The translations under genes and the position numbers were made by a program. A stretch of 25,817 nucleotides of DNA. It comes from an uncultured Lactobacillus sp. (GTDB taxonomy: Bacteria > Bacillota > Bacilli > Lactobacillales > Lactobacillaceae). The stretch lies in NCBI RefSeq assembly GCF_910589175.1, contig NZ_CAJURR010000030.1:1-25817 (forward strand), read 5' to 3'. Below the pieces are notes generated by a model. That model was not told the origin of the DNA and did no database searches. It saw only the letters and a program-made list of their open reading frames with translations. Positions 1 through 7,459 of this stretch are shown here, piece by piece (positions within the stretch are counted from its first letter, which is position 1; every line of letters begins with the position of its first letter).

Positions 1-1
1 A

Positions 2-67
2 ATCCTGTCGATAGAATATCATAGATATTCATCAACAGGAAAAATTATACAGCCAAATATTGTTTAA
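2..67 (+). CDS. Possible 3' end of an off-window gene
   Basis: A reading frame open from the left edge runs 21 codons to a TAA at 65-67; its last residues read TGKIIQPNIV. The other two forward frames stop within 24 bases. A + strand terminator at 137-165 would suit a gene ending here, and the convergent araC-type gene follows at once. The fragment is too short to assign a family, so calling it coding rests only on the open frame and the terminator. Confidence 0.3.
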   Translation: MLSIEYHRYSSTGKIIQPNIV

Positions 68-136
68 TTACCGTAGAATTGACAAGTAATACTCAGCTTC
101 CTTTAACTAATTACTTAAATCGTTAATACTATGATC

Positions 137-165
137 AAGAAAGCTACAAGTAGCTTTCTTTTTTT
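137..165 (+). terminator. Rho-independent terminator
   Basis: An 11-bp perfect inverted repeat (AAGAAAGCTAC / GTAGCTTTCTT) with a 2-base spacer is followed on the + strand by a run of seven T. It suits the end of the gene entering from the left. The araC-type gene converges on it, but the - strand side has no T run, so it would serve that gene poorly. Confidence 0.75.
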
Positions 166-997
166 AACTAAAATATTTGCTAAATTCATTACGATACTTT
201 GTAGGAGTCTTATGCTTCCAGGACTTAAAATTTCTATTTAAAACCCTAGTGTTAGAAAAGCCACTCTCATAAGCGACTAATTCAATTGATTTATTTGTAT
301 TTAAAAGTAGTTCTCTAGCATGCATTAAACGAACCAATTTTAGATATTTTCCCATGCTTAAGTTATTAGTCTGCTTCAATTGACGGTTTAATGTCACATG
401 AGAAATATTAAACTTTTCTGCAATATCACCAACTTGAATATCCTCTTGAAAGTGCTCGTTAATATACTTAATTATCTCATCCCCCAAAGCTAGATTGGGA
501 CTTTGAACAACTTGCTCTTTATTATTAAAGTTTTGATCAAGTAAAACAATAATTTTCATCAGATGACTTAATACTATAAAACGCCGAGCATCAGTTAATG
601 GCTTTCGGCATAGTCGACCAAGTTCTACTACCTCTTTTACTAATTCATTATATGCCCGCTGCTTTTTTGTATTCTTCTGACCTAATAAGTTGAGATTCCA
701 GTTAATACTCGATGGATACTGACTTAATAAAAAATCATCGTCGATAATTAACCCCTCATATTCCCATTCTCCTACTTCACCTGATGCACTATGAATTTGA
801 CGCCGATTAACTAACCAAATATCTCCACTATTGAAATGATAAGTCTGTCCTTCAAGAGCAAAACGAAGATCTTTTCCTTTAATTAAATAGTTCAGTTCAA
901 TTCCTTGATGCCAATGTTCGGGCTGCATAACTTTATTATCATAATAAAAATAAAATGGTAGTCGCTGATTATTTTGAACCTCTTCATGTTCAATCAT
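164..997 (-). CDS. AraC-family transcriptional regulator
   Basis: Predicted DNA-binding regulator of 277 residues. The N-terminal part is a cupin-like sensor fold (HWHQGIELNYLIKGK near residue 30), the usual ligand-binding module of sugar-responsive AraC proteins. The last ~100 residues form the paired HTH (IGDIAEKF-type first helix region, then SIELVAYESGFSNTRVLNRNFK and TPTKYR). A longer frame opens at a TTG at 1012, but the ATG at 997 is preceded 6 bases upstream by AAAGGG, so that start is chosen. It is divergent from the HAD gene at 1102 and convergent with the off-window gene on its left, which may be its target. The effector cannot be read from the sequence. Confidence 0.85.
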   Translation of the reverse strand: MIEHEEVQNNQRLPFYFYYDNKVMQPEHWHQGIELNYLIKGKDLRFALEGQTYHFNSGDIWLVNRRQIHSASGEVGEWEYEGLIIDDDFLLSQYPSSINWNLNLLGQKNTKKQRAYNELVKEVVELGRLCRKPLTDARRFIVLSHLMKIIVLLDQNFNNKEQVVQSPNLALGDEIIKYINEHFQEDIQVGDIAEKFNISHVTLNRQLKQTNNLSMGKYLKLVRLMHARELLLNTNKSIELVAYESGFSNTRVLNRNFKSWKHKTPTKYRNEFSKYFS

Positions 998-1101
998 TGT
1001 AATCCCTTTCAAAATAATTACTTCTTAGTTACGAAAATGACACTTAGTCTCTATTTATAAATGATATCTTAATCATATATAAAACACGAGGAGGAATTAA
1101 A

Positions 1102-1908
1102 ATGATTAAACTAATTGCTTTAGACACAGACGGTACACTCTTAAGCTCAAAAAATAAAATCTTACCTTCAACCAAGAGAGCTATAAAAAAAGCCTTAGAT
1201 CAAGGAGTTAAAGTTGTACTTTGTTCTGGTCGACCAATCGCCGGTTTAGCGCATTTCATGAAAGAATTAGGTATTGAAGGTAGCGACCAATATGCAGTTA
1301 CTTTAAATGGCGCAATCACTAGAACTGCTGATGGCAAAATAATGACTCAAGATTTGGTTAACAATGCGCTTTATCGGGCTTTAACTAAATTTGCCAAAGA
1401 ACAAAAAGTCCCTTTCAATATTGTTGATCCTGATTCAAGAATTATTACGGCCGATCATGATGTAGACTATTTTGAATTGCTTCAGGCCTGGGAAAATACA
1501 GCCCCTATGTTCATTCGAACACCTGATGAAATGCCAGAAAATTTTGAAATTTCAAAGGGATGTTTTGTTGGTTCAAAGGAAATCCTTGATCAAGTTGAAC
1601 CTACTCTAAGAGAAAAATTTAGCAGAGATCTTTATATTGTTCGAGCTGATGATCATTTCTTAGAATGTCTCCATCCCAATGTTAACAAAGGAAATGGCTT
1701 AAAAGAGTTGGGTGAAAAGATAGGCATTACTCCAGATGAAATGATTGCTTTTGGTGATGAAAAGAACGATATTTCAATGTTCGAGGTTGTTGGTTCTGCA
1801 GTTGCTATGGGCAATGGAAGTCAAGAAGCAAAAGATCATGCAGACTACATTACTGATTCAAATGATAATGATGGGATTGCTAAAGCATTAGATAAATTTG
1901 TTCTTTAA
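1102..1908 (+). CDS. Cof-type HAD-IIB sugar-phosphate phosphatase
   Basis: A 268-residue cytoplasmic haloacid dehalogenase-superfamily hydrolase of the Cof/YxeH/YidA subgroup. These are Mg-dependent phosphatases acting on sugar phosphates and similar small phosphoesters. Motif I is ALDTDGTLL (D8 nucleophile, D10 acid/base), motif II is in VVLCSGRP, motif III is the lysine of NKGNGL, and motif IV is FGDEKNDISMF. The C2-type cap lies between. Length is normal for the family. A strong GAGGAGG lies 7-8 bases before the ATG. It is divergent from the AraC gene. Substrate is not predictable. It resembles the second HAD gene at 2605 and may be an old paralogue. Confidence 0.9.
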   Translation: MIKLIALDTDGTLLSSKNKILPSTKRAIKKALDQGVKVVLCSGRPIAGLAHFMKELGIEGSDQYAVTLNGAITRTADGKIMTQDLVNNALYRALTKFAKEQKVPFNIVDPDSRIITADHDVDYFELLQAWENTAPMFIRTPDEMPENFEISKGCFVGSKEILDQVEPTLREKFSRDLYIVRADDHFLECLHPNVNKGNGLKELGEKIGITPDEMIAFGDEKNDISMFEVVGSAVAMGNGSQEAKDHADYITDSNDNDGIAKALDKFVL

Positions 1909-1909
1909 C

Positions 1910-1941
1910 AAAAAATCGACCTTCCTAATGAAAGATCGATT
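1910..1941 (-). terminator. Rho-independent terminator of the YagU-like gene
   Basis: Imperfect inverted repeat (AATCGACCTTCC / GAAAGATCGATT on the + strand). Its two imperfections become G-U wobble pairs or weak pairs when read as RNA from the - strand, and the - strand continues into six U. It therefore fits best as the end of the 1949-2488 gene. A weaker + strand T run at 1946-1950 may also serve the HAD gene. Confidence 0.7.
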
Positions 1942-1948
1942 GATGTTT

Positions 1949-2488
1949 TTACCAATATTGATTTGTTAAAGTCTTAACCTTTTGTTTAGCAATTAAGTAA
2001 TAGCCCACTGCAGCGATTGACCAACCCCAAACGATATGGCCAAAGAATTCTGAGAAATGTTCCGCAAATGGCATTTGCCAAGGTGCTGGCGTTGTACCAA
2101 GAACGGGCATAATAATTAAATGCCATGCGACCCAAATAATGATTCCATACAAAGCACCTTCCCATAGGCCAGCCCAAGCAGTTTTCTTGAATTGGACCAT
2201 ATAAATCAAAAGCCATGCAAAGAAAATTGAGAAGCTAAAGTGCAAAATTAAGGCAACCCAGAAAACTTTTTGATCAGTATTATAAATTACGTAAGCATGA
2301 GTAAATTTATACGATGCACCCATTTGTTGCAACATGTGTTGTGGTGGATTAACAACATCACGTGCTAAGGTTCTCGGTGGTAAGATTTTCTCCCAACCAA
2401 TCTTAACCATTCCAGAGATCATTCCTGCAATAATACCAAACCAAACGCTCTTTAAAAAGACGCGCCAACCATTTGAACTCTTATTCAT
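1949..2488 (-). CDS. YagU family (DUF1440) inner membrane protein
   Basis: A 179-residue polytopic membrane protein with the features of the YagU/DUF1440 family. It has an opening hydrophobic helix with the KSVWFGIIAGMISGMVKIGWE pattern, the PPRxxxRDVVNPP segment (about residues 37-49), then further helices and a conserved PFAEHFSEFFGHIVWGW stretch before the last helix. About four membrane segments are visible. E. coli YagU has been linked to acid resistance, but the molecular activity is unknown. The ATG is preceded by GAGGGG, 7 bases away. It lies alone between two HAD genes on the other strand. Confidence 0.82.
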   Translation of the reverse strand: MNKSSNGWRVFLKSVWFGIIAGMISGMVKIGWEKILPPRTLARDVVNPPQHMLQQMGASYKFTHAYVIYNTDQKVFWVALILHFSFSIFFAWLLIYMVQFKKTAWAGLWEGALYGIIIWVAWHLIIMPVLGTTPAPWQMPFAEHFSEFFGHIVWGWSIAAVGYYLIAKQKVKTLTNQYW

Positions 2489-2604
2489 AGTTTTCCCCTC
2501 TTTATATCAATTACATAACTAATTATAGAAAATGAGTTCAGTTTATCAATACATATTTTGATATCTTATACCCTACTAACACCTAATTAAAGGAGAAACA
2601 TTAA

Positions 2605-3393
2605 ATGACAAAACTAATTGCCGTTGATATGGACGGTACTTTCTTAAATGATAATAAAACTTATGATAAAGAAAAATTCACTAAAATTTATCAAGAATTA
2701 GAAAAAAAGAATATTAAATTCACTGTTGCTAGTGGCAATCAATATTACCAACTTGTTTCTTTCTTTAAAGATTTTCCTGATGTAATCTATGTTGCAGAAA
2801 ATGGTGCGATTGTTAGAAATCAAAAGGAAATTTTAAAACTGAATTATTTTTCAGATGAATCAAGTAAAGTGATCTACAACTTTTTATTAAAACAACCAGA
2901 ACTAGAATTTTTAGTTTCTGGAGTTAAAAGTGCTTATTTTCCAATTAGATATTCAGTCCGCTACTATGATGTATCAACTCACTACTATTATCATCTTAAA
3001 AAAATTAATGATTTAGCAGATATTAAGGACCACATTGTTAAATTTGCTATTTCTTGTCCTGATGATAAAAATGCTTATTATGTAAATTTCTTAAAAGAAA
3101 ACTTAGCAGATTATTGTGATGTTACAAGTAGTGGCCATGGTGATATCGACATCATTCAGCCCGGAATCCATAAAGCTCACGGCTTACAGGAGCTTGGCAC
3201 ACTACTTAATATTCCTTTATCTGAAATGACTGCTTTTGGTGATGGTGGAAATGATCTAGAAATGATTAAGGAAGTTGGGGATGGAGTTGCTATGGCAAAT
3301 GCAGATCCAGCCGTTTTACAGATTGCAAATCATACAACTACATCAAATAATGACCAAGGTGTTCTTACTTACATTACAGATAATATTCTTTAG
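2605..3393 (+). CDS. Cof-type HAD-IIB hydrolase
   Basis: Second Cof-type phosphatase in the window, 262 residues. Motif I is AVDMDGTFL (D8, D10), motif II falls in FTVASGN, motif III lysine is in HKAHGLQELG, and motif IV is FGDGGNDLEMI. Cap region and length are typical. AAAGGAG lies 8 bases before the ATG. It is followed by a strong terminator, so it is probably monocistronic. As with the gene at 1102, cytoplasmic dephosphorylation of a sugar phosphate or cofactor phosphate is expected from the family, but the substrate is not determinable. Confidence 0.9.
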   Translation: MTKLIAVDMDGTFLNDNKTYDKEKFTKIYQELEKKNIKFTVASGNQYYQLVSFFKDFPDVIYVAENGAIVRNQKEILKLNYFSDESSKVIYNFLLKQPELEFLVSGVKSAYFPIRYSVRYYDVSTHYYYHLKKINDLADIKDHIVKFAISCPDDKNAYYVNFLKENLADYCDVTSSGHGDIDIIQPGIHKAHGLQELGTLLNIPLSEMTAFGDGGNDLEMIKEVGDGVAMANADPAVLQIANHTTTSNNDQGVLTYITDNIL

Positions 3394-3476
3394 TAAAGAG
3401 GCATGAAACAATCCCCCGTTTCATGCCTTTTTACTTTTTGATACATATCACCAAATGTAGGATTAAATGGGTTCAT
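3390..3476 (-). CDS. Tiny ORF or gene remnant with a good RBS
   Basis: A 28-codon frame starting at ATG 3474-3476 with GAGGTG 6 bases upstream; it opens MNPFNPTFGDMYQK and stops inside the end of the HAD gene. The NPFxPTFG opening resembles the first residues of some AAA-type ATP-binding proteins. The rest of the frame is written by the terminator hairpin of the neighbour, which argues against selection on it. It is either a 5' stub of a deleted gene or a chance ORF. Confidence 0.3.
   Translation of the reverse strand: MNPFNPTFGDMYQKVKRHETGDCFMPLY
3395..3432 (+). terminator. Rho-independent terminator after the HAD gene
   Basis: A 10-bp perfect stem GGCATGAAAC / GTTTCATGCC with loop AATCCCCC, followed by TTTTTACTTTTT. 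It begins a few bases after the HAD stop codon. Confidence 0.85.
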
Positions 3477-3523
3477 GTATCTCACCTCGTATTATCTTTT
3501 TATACTATTTTATAATTTTTCAT

Positions 3524-3555
3524 AAAAAAATAGTCACTCAACTATTGAGTGACTA
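3524..3555 (-). terminator. Rho-independent terminator after the acetyltransferase
   Basis: An 11-bp perfect stem TAGTCACTCAA / TTGAGTGACTA with a 3-base loop; read on the - strand it runs into a seven-U tail. It starts 6 bases after the stop of the GNAT gene. Confidence 0.85.
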
Positions 3556-3561
3556 AACATA

Positions 3562-4095
3562 TTATTTTTCAATTCTAAAACGATAAAAACCTAAACTCAT
3601 TTGTTTTAGCGTTTTGGCAAAATCTTTTTTATCAAAGTGGTTTTGATCTACTAGTGCTTCAAATTCACCATCTGCATCAATTAACATCTGGTGAGTTCTA
3701 CGCCAACCATTCTTTTGATAAAAACGCAATCGGCTAACACGTTGATGATAATTCTCTGCATCGGGATCAAGTGGTTCAATATCTAATACAATTTGCTGCT
3801 CTGGATATTTTTCCTCAAGCATATGTAAAATTTTGCTTCCATATCCCTTACCACGTAATTCTGCAATGACAGCCAAATAGGCTAAATACACAGTAGAATC
3901 ACTAATGTAGTAACAAATCATCCCACAAAATTTTTCTCCATCATAAACAGCATTAAGCTTTAGTTTTCTTCGAAAACTCATTAATACCATTGAGACCCAA
4001 GAAAACCTTTCCCATTCCGGAAAAGCACTATAATATAAATCTTTAACTTTATAATAATTTTTAGAGCCCCATCGGGCGGGTTGTTCGTCTAAAAT
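3562..4095 (-). CDS. GNAT-family N-acetyltransferase with a non-standard (ATT) or lost start
   Basis: GCN5-type acetyltransferase. The acetyl-CoA binding motif A is YLAVIAELRGKGYGSKIL, followed by the LDIEP strand and the RLRFYQKNGW motif B. The first ATG is at 3990 and would give only 142 residues. The same frame stays open for 35 more codons upstream and encodes the family's usual start of helix 1 (VKDLYYSAFPEWERFSW), so those codons are clearly part of the protein. No ATG, GTG or TTG occurs in that extension. An AAGGA at 4101-4105 sits 5 bases before an ATT at 4093-4095, which would give a 177-residue protein, normal for the family. Either ATT is used for initiation or the start codon has been mutated. 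Substrate unknown. Confidence 0.72.
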   Translation of the reverse strand: MLDEQPARWGSKNYYKVKDLYYSAFPEWERFSWVSMVLMSFRRKLKLNAVYDGEKFCGMICYYISDSTVYLAYLAVIAELRGKGYGSKILHMLEEKYPEQQIVLDIEPLDPDAENYHQRVSRLRFYQKNGWRRTHQMLIDADGEFEALVDQNHFDKKDFAKTLKQMSLGFYRFRIEK

Positions 4096-4219
4096 AAGAA
4101 TCCTTCTCTTTTCTATTAATATAATTTACTTCTCTAATTAAAAGATATTTTTAATTAAAAATCAAATTATTAAGGATAGCTAAAATTTTTGTAACTATTC
4201 TATGTTTGATCTTAAATCC

Positions 4220-5671
4220 TTACTTATTACTTTTATTAAAAACAAAGTTTAATAAAAGTGCTACTACCAAAAGAGCAGTTGAACACCACATAATTTCTTG
4301 AAGTCCTAAATGAAAAATATTTCTCATCGTTGGCAGCAAGTGTTGCGGCAAACTTTTTGCGGAAGATGCATCACTTAATTTATTAAGCATGCTCATTGTT
4401 ATTCCATGATTCTCTCTTACACCCCGCGCTAATTCCATATTCATAATTACACCATAAACAGCTGCCATTACAGTTTGAGCCAAGATTCTAATTAAATACG
4501 AAAGTGAAGTTGCCGGCGCCATATTTTTTTCACTAGCATCAACCTGAACTTTTATTTGAAGTAAAACAAAAATAAAACCAACACCAAAGCCAGAAAAAGT
4601 TCCAATAATTGAAAGCCACCAGATATTAGTATTTTGCGGAGCAATGGCCAATCCTAGTGAAGAAATGAGAATACATACTAACCCCATTGACAGTAAACTG
4701 CGATTACTAAAGCGTGCCTTTAAGGGGTTAACTACTAAAGTCCCTACAACATCAACTAAAGAATTAGGAATTAGCGTCATTCCACCAATTAATGCAGTTG
4801 TTCCAAGTAACCCTTGTGCCCACATTGGTAGATAAGTATTCACAGCTAAAAATGCTCCCCAGCTAAAAATAAAAAGTAAAAAATCCCCAACTAAAGCCCG
4901 ATTTTTAAACATGCTAATCGGGACAACTGGATTTGGATGATTCTCTTCGTGCATAAAAAATAAGACTAGTAAAACTATGCCGGCAAAAACTAAACTAACC
5001 ACAATCCAGCTGCTAGTTAAGCCAAGTAGTTGGATTCCTAATAAGAGTAAAGTTAAACCAACAATAATTAAGAAGGAGCCCAGCACATCAAATTTTGGCG
5101 TCTCTTTAATTGTGCCTTCACGATAATAGAGCAATGATAAAAAAATTGCCAAAAGTCCAATTGGAATATTGATATAAAAGACCCAGTGCCAAGAAAGTGA
5201 ATCAACTAAATAACCACCAACTAGTGGCCCGATAATAGCTGCTACACTAAATGCAGCTCCCAAATAGCCTAAGATTTTTGTTCTTGCTTTAATATTATCA
5301 AAGATAAAACCAGCCATTATGTAGGGTAGCGAACCCATTCCTCCAGCCCCTACTCCCATTAAAGCTCGAGCTAAAAGGAAAAAATACATATTATTTGCTA
5401 GTCCCTGAAAAAGTGACCCTAATACAAAAAAGAGTAACGATAATTCAAAAGCCGATTTATTACCAATCTTTTCCCCAACTTTAGTCCAAATTGGGGTTGA
5501 AACAGACATCCCTAAGAGCATAATGGCAATTATCCACCCCATGAATTGAATTCCATGTAAGTCTGCAATAATAGCTGGAATTGCTGTATTAATAATCGTA
5601 CTATCTAATCCCGCCATTACATTAGCCAATACCATAGCAAATGTGATCATCGTTACTTGCTTTTTTGTCAT
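4220..5671 (-). CDS. DHA2-family (EmrB/QacA) multidrug MFS exporter, copy 1
   Basis: A 483-residue, 14-TM-type proton-driven drug exporter of the major facilitator superfamily. The DHA2 signature GLDSTIINTAIPAI is in TM1, the ARALMGVGAGGMGSL segment in TM4 and the GPLVGGYLVDSLSWHWVFYINIPIG block at TM5-6. The frame extends to 5719, but the ATG at 5671 has AGTAGGTG 6 bases upstream and opens MTKKQVTMIT, matching the start of its tandem paralogue. The two proteins align along their whole length and share near-identical C-terminal stretches (YLIRILAQTVMAAVYGVIMN), so this is a gene duplication. It has its own promoter and a leader hairpin (separate entries), suggesting induced expression. Drug or metabolite specificity is unknown. 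Confidence 0.9.
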   Translation of the reverse strand: MTKKQVTMITFAMVLANVMAGLDSTIINTAIPAIIADLHGIQFMGWIIAIMLLGMSVSTPIWTKVGEKIGNKSAFELSLLFFVLGSLFQGLANNMYFFLLARALMGVGAGGMGSLPYIMAGFIFDNIKARTKILGYLGAAFSVAAIIGPLVGGYLVDSLSWHWVFYINIPIGLLAIFLSLLYYREGTIKETPKFDVLGSFLIIVGLTLLLLGIQLLGLTSSWIVVSLVFAGIVLLVLFFMHEENHPNPVVPISMFKNRALVGDFLLFIFSWGAFLAVNTYLPMWAQGLLGTTALIGGMTLIPNSLVDVVGTLVVNPLKARFSNRSLLSMGLVCILISSLGLAIAPQNTNIWWLSIIGTFSGFGVGFIFVLLQIKVQVDASEKNMAPATSLSYLIRILAQTVMAAVYGVIMNMELARGVRENHGITMSMLNKLSDASSAKSLPQHLLPTMRNIFHLGLQEIMWCSTALLVVALLLNFVFNKSNK

Positions 5672-5694
5672 CAGTACACCTACTTTTCTATGAA

Positions 5695-5730
5695 ATAAAA
5701 AGCCCCAATTATTTTGCAATAATCAAGGCT
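5695..5730 (-). promoter_or_regulatory. Terminator-like leader hairpin upstream of exporter copy 1
   Basis: On the - strand a 13-bp stem (AGCCTTGATTATT / AATAATTGGGGCT, loop GCAA) in which all three non-Watson-Crick positions are G-U pairs, followed by five U. It lies after the predicted start of transcription of the downstream exporter and just before its RBS, so it can act as an attenuator. It would also terminate read-through from the upstream paralogue. The inverted repeat might instead be a protein-binding operator. Confidence 0.6.
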
Positions 5731-5745
5731 AATAATCTTATCTAA

Positions 5746-5774
5746 AATATACTTGCTTAATTCTTTAAACACAA
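5746..5774 (-). promoter_or_regulatory. Predicted sigma-A promoter of exporter copy 1
   Basis: On the - strand TTGTGT, a 17-base spacer, then TATATT. The -35 begins 4 bases after the stop of the upstream exporter. Transcription would start near 5739, just before the leader hairpin. Confidence 0.5.
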
Positions 5775-5777
5775 GCT

Positions 5778-7256
5778 TTATTTTGATGATCTATTAATTT
5801 TCTTATTTGGTTGTTTAAAATTAAAATAAAAATTAAAGATGATTGCAATTAATAATAAAATGAATGAAACAGCCATAATTTCGTGTATACCACTGTGAAA
5901 AATTTTCCGCATTTCTGGCAATAAGGATTGTGGCAATAACTTAGCTGATTTTGCATCACTTAGTTCATTCATCATATGCATCGTGATATTTGAATGCGTA
6001 CTAATTCCACTAGCTAACGCTAAATTCATAATGACCCCATATACAGCTGCCATAACAGTTTGAGCTAAAATTCTAATTAAATAAGAGGTTGAGGTAGCAG
6101 TTGCCATATCTTCCATTCCAGCATCGATTTGTACTTTTACTTGAAGTGCAACAAAAATAAATCCTACTCCAATGCCAGAAAATGCCCCAATCAAAATTAA
6201 TATCCAGAGAGGGGTCTGATCGTTAGCTAAGAAAAGACCACCAGATGAGATCATCATTGTAACAATTCCGATCATTACTAGCGTAAAAGTTCTAATTTTT
6301 TCCTGAATTGTAGCAACTGTTTGGGATGCAATAATTTCAACGATTGAGTTAGGAATTAACGTCATTCCACCCATTAAAGCCGACATTCCTAAAAGAGCTT
6401 GAGCCCACATTGGTAAATATGTATTTACCGCAATAAAAGCTCCCCAAGTAGTCGCAAATAAAATCAAATCACCATTTAGATCATGATTACTAAAAATAGA
6501 TAAAGGAATAATTGGATTTTCTGCTTTAGCTTCATGCAAAAAGAAAAAGATCAGTAAAACTAAGCTAAATAGGATCAACCCTACTACAATCCAAGTTGCA
6601 GTTAACCCTAAGAGTTGAATTCCCATTAAAAATATAATTAAACCACTAACTAGTAGACAGGCCCCTTTTAAATCAAAAACTGGAGCAGTTTTTGGTGTAA
6701 CTGGCTTGTAATAGATCAAGGAAATTAATAAAGCAACTAAGCCAATTGGAATATTAATATAAAATACCCAGTGCCATGATAAGGCATCAATTAACCAACC
6801 TCCAACTAAAGGCCCTAAAATTGCTGCTCCATTGAAACTAGCTGTCAAATATCCCAAAACTTGGGTTCTTTTCTTAATGTTTGGAAAGACATATCCGGCA
6901 ATAATGTAAGGCAAGGATCCCATTCCTCCACCACCAATTCCCATAATCATTCGAGCGATTAAGAAAAAGTAAATATTAGGTGCTAGTCCTTCAAGAGTTG
7001 AGCCTAAAACAAATAGCACTAGTGCGATTTCAAAAGCTAATTTATTAGTAATTTTTTCTCCAATTTTTGTCCAAATTGGTATTGAAACAGACATCCCTAA
7101 GAGATAGATTGCCACAATCCATCCCATAAATTGGATTCCATGTAACGCTGAAACGATGGCAGGAATAGCCGTATTAGTGATAGTTCCATCTAAACCTGCC
7201 ATAACGTTCCCTAACATCAACGCTACAGTCACCATCGTAATCTGTTTTTTATTCAT
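5778..7256 (-). CDS. DHA2-family (EmrB/QacA) multidrug MFS exporter, copy 2
   Basis: A 492-residue 14-TM-type drug:proton antiporter, tandem paralogue of the gene that follows it. TM1 carries GLDGTITNTAIPAI, TM4 ARMIMGIGGGGMGSL, and the TM5-6 block reads GPLVGGWLIDALSWHWVFYINIPIG. It starts at the ATG preceded by a GGGGG-rich RBS about 10 bases away. The C-terminus adds a short basic tail (KQPNKKINRSSK) not found in copy 1. It is divergent from the glycerol facilitator. A promoter and a terminator-like hairpin lie between it and that gene, in the same arrangement as upstream of copy 1, so promoter and hairpin were probably duplicated with the gene. Confidence 0.9.
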   Translation of the reverse strand: MNKKQITMVTVALMLGNVMAGLDGTITNTAIPAIVSALHGIQFMGWIVAIYLLGMSVSIPIWTKIGEKITNKLAFEIALVLFVLGSTLEGLAPNIYFFLIARMIMGIGGGGMGSLPYIIAGYVFPNIKKRTQVLGYLTASFNGAAILGPLVGGWLIDALSWHWVFYINIPIGLVALLISLIYYKPVTPKTAPVFDLKGACLLVSGLIIFLMGIQLLGLTATWIVVGLILFSLVLLIFFFLHEAKAENPIIPLSIFSNHDLNGDLILFATTWGAFIAVNTYLPMWAQALLGMSALMGGMTLIPNSIVEIIASQTVATIQEKIRTFTLVMIGIVTMMISSGGLFLANDQTPLWILILIGAFSGIGVGFIFVALQVKVQIDAGMEDMATATSTSYLIRILAQTVMAAVYGVIMNLALASGISTHSNITMHMMNELSDAKSAKLLPQSLLPEMRKIFHSGIHEIMAVSFILLLIAIIFNFYFNFKQPNKKINRSSK

Positions 7257-7277
7257 TAAAACACTTCCCCCAGCAAC

Positions 7278-7313
7278 AAAAAGAGCCCTTATTACATTTC
7301 GTAATTAGAGCTT
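7278..7313 (-). promoter_or_regulatory. Terminator-like leader hairpin upstream of exporter copy 2
   Basis: On the - strand a stem AAGCTCTAATTAC / GTAATAAGGGCTC (one mismatch, one G-U pair), loop GAAAT, then five U, about 20 bases before the start codon. No - strand gene ends upstream of it, because the neighbour is divergent. It therefore cannot be an ordinary end-of-gene terminator, and attenuation of the exporter is the likely role. Confidence 0.6.
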
Positions 7314-7329
7314 GGACATTTATCTTTTT

Positions 7330-7359
7330 ATTATGCAAACTTTTTGCTTAAAATTGCAA
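7330..7359 (-). promoter_or_regulatory. Predicted sigma-A promoter of exporter copy 2
   Basis: On the - strand TTGCAA, an 18-base spacer and CATAAT. It would start transcription near 7323 and give a leader of roughly 65 bases that is mostly the hairpin above. Confidence 0.5.
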
Positions 7360-7400
7360 GATTCTTTAAAAAATATCTATGCTTTTTTTACAAACTTAGG

Positions 7401-7406
7401 TATAAT
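7401..7406 (+). promoter_or_regulatory. Predicted -10 element of the glycerol facilitator gene
   Basis: A consensus TATAAT lies about 53 bases before the chosen start. No good -35 is visible at the proper spacing, so activation by a regulator is possible. Confidence 0.4.
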
Positions 7407-7459
7407 CAATACTTGTGTTTATTTTTCACTTATTTTTTCAAGAGAGGAAAAAGTATCTT

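Noticed and set aside
1986..2216. 76-codon - strand ORF inside the YagU-like gene
   Set aside because: Same strand, different frame, without RBS; the YagU frame is the one with family motifs.
4146..4161. AT palindrome ATTTTTAATTAAAAAT
   Set aside because: Only A/T pairs and no T run on either side; expected by chance in such AT-rich spacer, not supported as terminator or operator.
5778..7256. A possible T-box or known riboswitch in front of the exporters
   Set aside because: The leaders are only about 65 bases and lack a T-box AGGGUGGNACCGCG core or any riboswitch core I recognise; only a simple hairpin with U run is present.
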